From positions 1-11,077 of the forward strand of contig JAATGW010000659.1 in assembly GCA_015654495.1 (NCBI GenBank): 11,077 nucleotides of DNA, in the 5' to 3' direction. Every line of letters begins with the position of its first letter. Within the stretch, counting starts at the first letter, position 1. Below, one piece after another: positions 5,662 through 11,077 of the stretch. The DNA comes from Chitinophagales bacterium (GTDB taxonomy: Bacteria; Bacteroidota; Bacteroidia; Chitinophagales; Chitinophagaceae). The position numbers and the translations under genes were made by a program. The notes under the pieces were generated by a model that saw nothing but the letters and a program-made list of their open reading frames with translations, was not told where the DNA came from and searched no databases.

Positions 5662-7668
5662 TCAATATTCCAATAATTCCCGGATAGTTTCCTCTAATCT
5701 TGCCTTCGCCATAAAATTAGCTTCCAGTTGAAGATTGAAAGGTATAGGTGTATCCAGACCTGCACATCTTTTTACAGGAGCATCAAGAAATTTAAAACAG
5801 TGTTCAGCAATCCATGCTGAGATCTCACCACCAATGCCACCGGTAAGAGTGTCTTCATGAAGTATAACCACCTTACCTGTACGCTCAACCGAACTACGAA
5901 CAGCATCCCAGTCTATAGGTAGTAAGGTGCGCAGGTCGACAAGGTCAATTGAAATCTGCGGATTTGAATCTGCGAAAGCAAGGGCCCAGTGAACACCGGC
6001 ACCATAGGTTATGATACTTACCTGTTCTCCTGCGAGTACCTGTTTTGCTTTACCGATTGGTATTTCATAATAGCCCGCCGGCACAATTCCTGTAACACTT
6101 CTGTAGAGTGCCTTGTGTTCAAAATACATCACCGGGTTCGGATCATTAAAGGCTGCGATCAGAAGTCCCTTTGCATCTTCAGGTGTAGAAGGATAAACCA
6201 CTTTTAATCCGGGTGTATGTACAAACCAGGCCTCATTACTTTGCGAATGAAAGGGCCCCGCTCCAACGCCACCACCAGTGGGCATTCGAATCACAACATC
6301 AGCTTTCCGACCCCAGCGGTAATGGATCTTTGCCAGATTATTGACGATCTGGTTAAAACCAACGGTTACAAAATCAGCGAACTGCATTTCCATCATCGAC
6401 TTATAGCCCTCCAGGCTCAAACCCAGCGCAGCACCTATTATCGCGCTTTCACATAACGGTGTGTTGCGAACACGCGCCTTTCCGAATTCATTCACAAAGC
6501 CTTCCGTTATTTTAAAAGCACCTCCGTATTCAGCGATATCCTGACCCATGAGGATCAGATTATGGTGTCGCTGCATGGCCTGATGCATGCCTTCACGAAC
6601 AGCATCAAAAAGGCGGATCGGTAAGTTGGCATCGCGGTTAGCTACAGGAGAATTTTCCGACACAGCCATTCCGTAATCAGCCGACGGTGTAGCATACACG
6701 TCATTCAGTTCTTCAGCAGTATCAGGAATAATTGTATCACTTATAAATCCTGCTTTCAGTTCGCTGTCAATATACTGGCGGATAGACTCCCTGATTTCAT
6801 TTACCTTTTCATGGTTGAGAATATCCTCTTCAATCAGGTAATGTTCAAAATTCACTACAGGATCTTTTTTTGCCCATTCCTCAAATAGTTCCTGCGGAAC
6901 ATATTTCACGCCGCTCGCCTCCTCATGTCCCCGCATACGGAAAGTCATACATTCAATCAGGTAAGGCCGCTGATTTTTCAGGCAATAGTCCCGCACTCCC
7001 TGCACTGTATCGAATACTGAGAGGAGATTATTTCCATCTATGCGTACGCCTTCCATGCCATACCCTTTTGCACGATCCACCAGCGATTCACAACGGTATT
7101 GTTCATTCACCGGAGTGCTCAAACCATAACCATTATTTTCGATGATGAAAATCACCGGCAGGTCCCAAACAGAAGCCACATTCAATGCTTCATGAAAATC
7201 ACCTTCAGAAGTGCCGCCTTCGCCGGTAAATGCCAGCGATACTTTTTGTTCACCCCGAAGTTTATGTGCAAGCGAAGTACCATTGGCGATAGTAAGCTGC
7301 GGACCGAGGTGAGAGATCATACCGCAGATATGGTGTTCGGGCGATCCAAAATGAAAGCTACGCTCACGGCCTTTGCTGAATCCTTCCTTACGGCCCTGCC
7401 ACTGAAGAAATAGTTTTTCGAGCGACATACCTCTTGTGGTGAATACACCCAGGTTCCGGTGCAGTGGCATAATCCATTCATCCTCTTCAAGCGCAAGTGC
7501 AGCGCCTACTGCAACTGCCTCCTGCCCTATCCCGCTGAACCATTTACTGATTTTCCCCTGTCGCAACAATACAAGCATTTTCTCTTCGATCATGCGCGGC
7601 AAAAGCAGTTTCCTGAAAAATTCAATCAGTGTTTCATCAGTCAAATCCTTCCTGTCGAAGTCCATCAT
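5662..7668 (-). CDS. 2-oxoacid dehydrogenase E1, fused alpha and beta subunits (branched-chain type)
   Basis: A 668-aa thiamine-diphosphate enzyme that decarboxylates a 2-oxoacid and passes the acyl group to the lipoyl domain of E2; branched-chain 2-oxoacids are the likeliest substrates. Residues about 1-320 are the alpha subunit: ThDP/metal motif GEGGTSEGDFHEALN (149-163) ending at Asn178-Asn179, and the loop RMRGHEEASG with His248. A linker (about 320-345) leads to the beta subunit: GGAFKITEGF (382-391), CESAIIGAALG with expected catalytic Glu407, MQFADF (428-433), GPFHSQSNEAWF with His474, PGLKVVYPSTPEDAKGLL, and HEDTLTGGIGGEI. The fused order is common in Bacteroidota. Oddities: the usual GDG of the alpha ThDP motif is GEG, and the His/Ser loop has EEAS. 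E2 and E3 genes are not in the window. Start ATG 7668; a second ATG follows directly. Confidence 0.92.
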   Translation of the reverse strand: MMDFDRKDLTDETLIEFFRKLLLPRMIEEKMLVLLRQGKISKWFSGIGQEAVAVGAALALEEDEWIMPLHRNLGVFTTRGMSLEKLFLQWQGRKEGFSKGRERSFHFGSPEHHICGMISHLGPQLTIANGTSLAHKLRGEQKVSLAFTGEGGTSEGDFHEALNVASVWDLPVIFIIENNGYGLSTPVNEQYRCESLVDRAKGYGMEGVRIDGNNLLSVFDTVQGVRDYCLKNQRPYLIECMTFRMRGHEEASGVKYVPQELFEEWAKKDPVVNFEHYLIEEDILNHEKVNEIRESIRQYIDSELKAGFISDTIIPDTAEELNDVYATPSADYGMAVSENSPVANRDANLPIRLFDAVREGMHQAMQRHHNLILMGQDIAEYGGAFKITEGFVNEFGKARVRNTPLCESAIIGAALGLSLEGYKSMMEMQFADFVTVGFNQIVNNLAKIHYRWGRKADVVIRMPTGGGVGAGPFHSQSNEAWFVHTPGLKVVYPSTPEDAKGLLIAAFNDPNPVMYFEHKALYRSVTGIVPAGYYEIPIGKAKQVLAGEQVSIITYGAGVHWALAFADSNPQISIDLVDLRTLLPIDWDAVRSSVERTGKVVILHEDTLTGGIGGEISAWIAEHCFKFLDAPVKRCAGLDTPIPFNLQLEANFMAKARLEETIRELLEY

Positions 7669-7725
7669 AATACTAAGGTCGGGGAGAAAGGGAATATGGC
7701 AATGGCCGGAAGAAAGGTTTTTGAA

Positions 7726-7766
7726 AACGTTTAATGTTGACGGTTAAACGTGAAACGTAGAACCCA
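7726..7766. repeat. Degenerate AACGTT heptad array after the holin-like gene
   Basis: Six hexamers at an exact 7-bp period start at 7726, 7733, 7740, 7747, 7754 and 7761: AACGTT, AATGTT, ACGGTT, AACGTG, AACGTA, AACCCA, each followed by one spacer base. The array begins 3 nt after the stop codon of the holin-like gene and ends 57 nt before the E1 start. A partial dyad is centred on G7739. It is the most decayed of the three arrays. Confidence 0.6.
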
Positions 7767-7769
7767 GGC

Positions 7770-8117
7770 TCATTTATTTACTTTTTTGTCAAAACTTTCA
7801 AAAATGGAAACGATAACGGAGATTACCAGGCTGAATAAAAGCGCCCACCAGAAATTATCAATCTTAATACCCTGTACAAAATAATCGCCAACGAGTACTA
7901 TACAGGCATTAATAACAAGAAGGAAAAGTCCAAGGGTGATCAGGGTTATAGGTATAGTGAGTACTACAAGCAGAGGTTTCAGAAATACGTTTAAAATAGC
8001 CAGTACTGCCGCAAAAATAAGTGCGGAAAAATAATCACTGATATGTATACCGGGCAAGATATAGGACGCAATGATTACTGCAAGCCAGGTGAAAAACAAA
8101 CGTATAATAAAGCCCAT
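7770..8117 (-). CDS. Small four-TM membrane protein, phage-holin-4 superfamily (PF04020-like)
   Basis: A 115-aa integral membrane protein with four hydrophobic segments that fill nearly all of it: GFIIRLFFTWLAVIIASYILPG, then FSALIFAAVLAILNVFLKPLL, then a long stretch ending INACIVLVGDYF, and WWALLFSLVISVIVSIF. The PGIHI after helix 1 and the ILNVFLKPLLVVLTIPITLITLG motif are hallmarks of the mycobacterial-type 4-TM holin superfamily. Members are widespread chromosomal proteins of unknown role, and nothing here suggests a phage. I chose ATG 8117 over the GTG at 8162: the extra 15 residues would overlap the repeat edge and are not part of the family. A repeat array follows 3 nt after its stop. 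Confidence 0.82.
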   Translation of the reverse strand: MGFIIRLFFTWLAVIIASYILPGIHISDYFSALIFAAVLAILNVFLKPLLVVLTIPITLITLGLFLLVINACIVLVGDYFVQGIKIDNFWWALLFSLVISVIVSIFESFDKKVNK

Positions 8118-8150
8118 GACCGATTTTTCATTAAGGTAAGCAATTTCAAA

Positions 8151-8191
8151 CAAGTTCAACACTGAACGTTAAACGTTGAACGTTTAACGTT
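8151..8191. repeat. AACGTT heptad array with a perfect 13-bp dyad
   Basis: Four exact AACGTT hexamers start at 8165, 8172, 8179 and 8186, separated by the single bases A, G and T. Two weaker copies at the same phase (8151, 8158) precede them. Because AACGTT is its own complement and the spacers are symmetric, 8165-8177 and 8179-8191 are perfect inverted repeats around G8178. The last hexamer supplies the first two bases of the M16 partner gene's TAA stop codon (8190-8192). In RNA this gives a stem of up to about 12 bp; no U run follows. Confidence 0.85.
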
Positions 8192-9482
8192 ATACCACGA
8201 CCAGTTCATAAAAATCTTCTTCCCTGTAATATTTATTCGCCATCTCCTTTAAGGTTTCCGGAGTGATATTCCGCACAGTTTCGATAAACCGGTAGAAATA
8301 TTTTTCATCGAGACCATTCAGTATAATATTCTTCCACCGGCCAATGATATGAAACGGACCATCGAGGTCGCCAAGCAGGGTGCCCATCAGGTAGTTCTTT
8401 ACAAGATCCAGTTCTTCCTGAGAAACCGCTTCTTCGCGCAATACTTTCATTTCGTGGTATACCTCTTTAATGGCGGCCTCACATACATCCCTACCCGCCT
8501 CCGTGCTTATCACCAGACCCGTTTCTCCGATATGATTCTGAATAAAGCTGAAGATGCCGTAGGTATATCCCTTGTCTTCACGGATATTACTCATGAGCCT
8601 TGAACCAAAAAATCCGCCAAAAAGTGTATTCAGAACCTGAACCGGCTGATAGTCTGCATGATGCCGGTCGGGAAAATGCCTGGCTATCCGGATGGCACCC
8701 TGAACTCCGTTCGGATCATTCATTATCCGGAACTTCTTTTCTTTTGAAGGTTCAGCAATCAGTTTCTTTTCTTCAGGTTTTTCATTCGTCAACGAAAGTG
8801 AACCAAAATTGCTGTTGATCTGTGCGGCAATATCCTCAGGCAGAAGACCGGCGCAGAATATAATACAGCTGCCGTTAAGATAATATTCACTGAAGAATTT
8901 TTTCAGGTCTCCGGTATTAAGCGCATCATATGCTTCTACCGAACTGTTTTTGCCATAGGGATGCTCCGGGCCATACAGGTATTCATCTATCAGTCGCTCT
9001 GCAACCACATCACATTTTTTCAGGTTTACTTCAAGCCGTTGCTTCATATTTTTTTTGTAGATCTCCAGTTCGGATTCGGGAAAGACCGGTTCCGACAAAA
9101 TCTCATGCACCAGCGGAAGCAATTCGGGCAAGTGCCGGGTCAAACAGTGAAGAGTAACCGTAGCTGTTTCGTTGTAAGCATTGGCAGTAAGATATGCGCC
9201 ATAAAAATCAACGGCCTCACTTATTTCAAATGCCGTTTTATTTTTTGTACCATTCTTCAGCATGGCATTGGTAGCTGAAGCGACCATCTTTTTATCTTCA
9301 TAACTATTGCCGGCATAAAATACCAGTTCCAGTTGCATTACTTCCTGTGTTCCCGCTTCGATGGCATAAACCGGAATTTTATTATCGAGCAAAAAATGAT
9401 CGAATGGCTTCAGATGAAGATCAAATGAAACTGCATCCTTTATCGGTGGCGGAACTTTTCTGTTAATCGTTGTCTTCTGCAA
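8190..9482 (-). CDS. M16B-type peptidase subunit lacking the zinc site (R/Y partner subunit)
   Basis: A 430-aa insulinase-family protein without a signal peptide. Two M16 domains are present: the N-terminal fold from about 25 and a C-terminal one with LNTLFGGFFGSRLMSNIREDKGYTYGIF (286-311). The HxxEH zinc motif is replaced: aligning MVASATNAMLKNGT to the usual GxAHxxEHMxFxGT puts Ser69, Asn72 and Ala73 where His, Glu and His belong, so this chain cannot bind catalytic zinc. It keeps the Arg301/Tyr308 pair of the RxxxGxxY motif used in substrate binding. The gene follows the catalytic subunit by 34 bp, so the two should assemble as a heterodimer, like other split M16B peptidases. The start is TTG at 9480-9482. 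No ATG or GTG lies between it and the in-frame upstream stop. The N-terminal PPIKDAV segment is conserved in relatives I recall. Confidence 0.9.
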   Translation of the reverse strand: MQKTTINRKVPPPIKDAVSFDLHLKPFDHFLLDNKIPVYAIEAGTQEVMQLELVFYAGNSYEDKKMVASATNAMLKNGTKNKTAFEISEAVDFYGAYLTANAYNETATVTLHCLTRHLPELLPLVHEILSEPVFPESELEIYKKNMKQRLEVNLKKCDVVAERLIDEYLYGPEHPYGKNSSVEAYDALNTGDLKKFFSEYYLNGSCIIFCAGLLPEDIAAQINSNFGSLSLTNEKPEEKKLIAEPSKEKKFRIMNDPNGVQGAIRIARHFPDRHHADYQPVQVLNTLFGGFFGSRLMSNIREDKGYTYGIFSFIQNHIGETGLVISTEAGRDVCEAAIKEVYHEMKVLREEAVSQEELDLVKNYLMGTLLGDLDGPFHIIGRWKNIILNGLDEKYFYRFIETVRNITPETLKEMANKYYREEDFYELVVV

Positions 9483-9497
9483 AATTTCGGGCTTTTG

Positions 9498-9531
9498 AAC
9501 ATTAAACGTTGAACGTCTAAAGTTTTATGTT
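9498..9531. repeat. AACGTT heptad array overlapping the 3' end of the catalytic M16 gene
   Basis: Hexamers at an exact 7-bp period start at 9498, 9505, 9512, 9519 and 9526: AACATT, AACGTT, AACGTC, AAAGTT, TATGTT. A dyad is centred on G9511 with 11 of 13 arm positions paired in DNA; in minus-strand RNA one of the two exceptions becomes a G-U pair. The stop codon and the codons for the last four residues (NIKL) of the catalytic M16 subunit lie inside the array. Confidence 0.7.
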
Positions 9532-10773
9532 TGAGGTTGGTTCACTGAAATAATAGAGCGCGTTGCTGTTCTTCTCATCAAAAATGCGGATACATTCATT
9601 GCGGATTTCTTCAGCACTTACATCCTTGTATTTCTGCAATTCTGTATTCATAAGGTCAGCATCTCCGAGTAATTCATAATTGGCTAAACTATTCGCCCTG
9701 TTGGTAAGGCTCATATCTTCAAAAGCCATCATGCTTTCGGTTTTATTTTTCACTTTCTGCAATTCCTTTTCTGAAGGCAGTTCGGTTTTCACCGCGTCGA
9801 GTTCTTCTTCAACAGCAGCTTCGGCAACACGCATATCGACACCCTTAATCAGTTTCCCTTCAATTGCCATTAAACCTGCATCAATGCTTCCGAAGTGGTG
9901 ACAACCAATCTGACTGAATAATTTCTTTTCTTTTACCAGGCGTTGGTATAGTCTGGAAGATGCGCTGCCACCCAGAATATCACTGGCCAGATCGGCCACA
10001 TAATAGCGCTCATCAAGTCGTCCGGACATATGCCAGCATTTATAGAAGGCGTCAAGCGGCACATCTGCGCGTATCTCTTTTTTCTTTGCCTCTGTTTGCG
10101 GCGGTTCGGGTGGCAATGAACGGTGATACCGGACACCTGCCGCAATACTGCCAAACCATTTCTCTGCGAGTACGCGTACCTGTTCGGTTTCCACATTTCC
10201 TGCTACAACAAGGATTGCATTGGAAGGCGTATAATGTTTGAAAAAGAATTGTTTTACATCATCGAGCCGGGCATTTTCGATATGCGATAGTTCCTTCCCG
10301 ATGGTCATCCATTTGTATGGGTGAACCTGGTAAGCAAGTTCCCGCAACTGATGCCATGCATCGCCATAAGGCTTGTTGATATAATGTTCCCTGAATTCTT
10401 CCACTACTACTTTTCGCTGTACATCCAGACTTTTCTTGCTGAAAGCCAGGCTGATCATACGGTCACTTTCCAGCCAGAATGCTGTTTCTATATTCTCCGC
10501 AGGTAATGAACAATAGTAGTTGGTAAGATCATTGGTAGTGTAGGCATTGTTTTCACCGCCCGCCCTCTGAAGAGGCTCATCATAATCCGGAATATGAATT
10601 GATCCGCCAAACATCAGGTGTTCAAATAAGTGGGCAAACCCCGTTTTGTCAGGATCTTCATCCCGCGCACCTACATCATACATAACATCAACTACCGCTA
10701 TCGGCGTGCTGGTATCCCGATGCACCAAAACCCTTAATCCGTTATCTAACTGAAACCGATCGTAATGAATCAT
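9517..10773 (-). CDS. M16B-type zinc peptidase, catalytic (HxxEH) subunit
   Basis: A 418-aa insulinase-family metallopeptidase, cytoplasmic by its lack of a signal peptide. The N-terminal domain begins FQLDNGLRVLVH and contains the inverted zinc motif HLFEH (His48, Glu51, His52) within GFAHLFEHLMFGGS. The third zinc ligand is expected at Glu125 or Glu126 in RKVVVEEF. The C-terminal domain has LGGSASSRLYQRLVKEKKLFSQIG (267-290); the R/Y substrate-binding pair is missing, with Val280 and Ser287 at the aligned places. That complements the downstream partner, so the pair likely forms one active chamber. Such peptidases degrade unfolded or short peptides; the physiological substrate here is unknown. 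The last four residues and the stop are encoded within a repeat array, so the extreme C-terminus may be recent. Confidence 0.92.
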   Translation of the reverse strand: MIHYDRFQLDNGLRVLVHRDTSTPIAVVDVMYDVGARDEDPDKTGFAHLFEHLMFGGSIHIPDYDEPLQRAGGENNAYTTNDLTNYYCSLPAENIETAFWLESDRMISLAFSKKSLDVQRKVVVEEFREHYINKPYGDAWHQLRELAYQVHPYKWMTIGKELSHIENARLDDVKQFFFKHYTPSNAILVVAGNVETEQVRVLAEKWFGSIAAGVRYHRSLPPEPPQTEAKKKEIRADVPLDAFYKCWHMSGRLDERYYVADLASDILGGSASSRLYQRLVKEKKLFSQIGCHHFGSIDAGLMAIEGKLIKGVDMRVAEAAVEEELDAVKTELPSEKELQKVKNKTESMMAFEDMSLTNRANSLANYELLGDADLMNTELQKYKDVSAEEIRNECIRIFDEKNSNALYYFSEPTSNIKL

Positions 10774-10818
10774 GAATCTTCAGGCTTTTTACTTTGTGTA
10801 AAAGAGGATGCAAGTTAA

Positions 10819-10840
10819 GATCATTCAGCCTTAAATGATC
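10819..10840. promoter_or_regulatory. Inverted repeat GATCATT-N8-AATGATC upstream of the M16 operon
   Basis: Perfect 7-bp arms (10819-10825, 10834-10840) lie 46 to 67 bp before the M16 start codon. No T run follows on either strand, so an operator or cruciform site is more likely than a terminator. No clear TAnnTTTG box was found between it and the ATG. Confidence 0.3.
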
Positions 10841-10977
10841 GAATAACCGCTAAATCAGCCGCCAGGTTTATTTTAATTGTGGTTACAAAAAGACGAGGTT
10901 GTGGCATTTCATTTATGCTGAACCGGGGAAAACCACCAAACGGGGGTCAAAACCGTAATGTATTGGCTGTTTACCTA

Positions 10978-11077
10978 TTTCCCAGGGCTGGCACCCTGGG
11001 CTACAAGATTCACCGTTCCTACGGAACTGAAATACCACTATTGTATTTCGTACTTCTTTCCCAGGGCTGGCACCCTG
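10978..11077. repeat. Tandem ~79-bp repeat with a CCCAGGG/CCCTGGG hairpin (one full unit, second cut by the window end)
   Basis: An exact 21-base segment starting TTTCCCAGGGCTGG occurs at 10978-10998 and again at 11057-11077, 79 bp apart. In the first copy CCCAGGG (10981-10987) and CCCTGGG (10994-11000) form a 7-bp GC-rich stem with loop CTGGCA. A second hairpin GTTCC-TAC-GGAAC follows at 11015-11027. The bases just before each copy also share TATTG and a T-rich stretch. The window ends inside the second copy. From memory, similar CCCAGGG...CCCTGGG repeats recur in intergenic regions of Bacteroidota and other environmental genomes; this was not checked. Confidence 0.75.

Larger units (their letters stand above)
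10774..11077. other. Gene-free right end of the window (304 bases)
   Basis: No coding region is convincing on either strand. From left to right it holds the leader of the M16 operon, the dyad at 10819-10840, an AT-rich stretch around 10868-10890, a G/C-patterned segment at 10921-10955 with two loose copies of GGGG followed a few bases later by AAAACC, and the repeat unit starting at 10978. The shift in base composition toward G/C-rich, hairpin-forming sequence near 10920 marks the edge of a repeat region that continues past the window. Confidence 0.7.

Noticed and set aside
7436..7747. Plus-strand reading frames opposite the start of the E1 gene
   Set aside because: Antisense shadows of a strongly supported enzyme with no domain signal of their own.
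8118..8162. GTG at 8160-8162 as start of the holin-like protein (130 aa)
   Set aside because: The extra 15 residues precede the conserved first helix and begin inside the weak copies of the repeat array; ATG 8117 fits the family.
7726..8191. Heptad arrays as CRISPR repeats
   Set aside because: Units are 7 bp with one-base spacers, no unique spacers of CRISPR size, and no cas genes.

Overview
The window looks like a piece of a Bacteroidota chromosome, probably Chitinophagia/Sphingobacteriia-like. No start codon has a strong Shine-Dalgarno sequence, promoter-like boxes resemble the Bacteroidota -7 element TAnnTTTG, and the gene set is typical of the phylum: an alpha-beta fused 2-oxoacid dehydrogenase E1, a signal-less M16 peptidase pair, and a 4-TM histidine kinase/LytTR regulator pair. 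The lineage is inferred from the sequence; no search was run.

Layout. At the left end are the C-terminal part of a serine-hydrolase (beta-lactamase-like) gene and a complete ABC exporter half-transporter, both on the plus strand. Every other gene is on the minus strand. In transcription order, from the right, they are: M16 peptidase catalytic subunit, M16 partner subunit, a small 4-TM membrane protein (phage-holin-4 superfamily), fused E1 dehydrogenase, a 93-aa zinc-ribbon protein, the sensor kinase, its LytTR response regulator, and a 299-aa membrane protein that converges on the ABC gene. The right-most 304 bases hold no gene. They contain a dyad and the start of a roughly 79-bp tandem repeat built around a strong hairpin.

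How the parts work together. The kinase and regulator overlap by one base and should be made together. The motif TTCKTCKATW occurs as a pair with an exact 21-bp period in front of the kinase and again in front of the 299-aa membrane protein. In both places the inner copy begins exactly 37 nt before a TAGTTTTG/CAATTTTG box. This is what a LytTR dimer operator is expected to look like, so the kinase, regulator and membrane protein form a candidate self-regulated signalling unit with its own target gene. It is the most notable system here.

The two M16 proteins have complementary active sites: one keeps HxxEH and lacks the R/Y pair, the other lacks HxxEH and keeps R/Y. They very likely form one heterodimeric peptidase. 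Short arrays of the palindromic hexamer AACGTT, repeated every 7 bp and forming a dyad around a central G, sit at the stop codon of three consecutive genes (both M16 subunits and the holin-like gene). They look like a small family of 3'-end intergenic elements.
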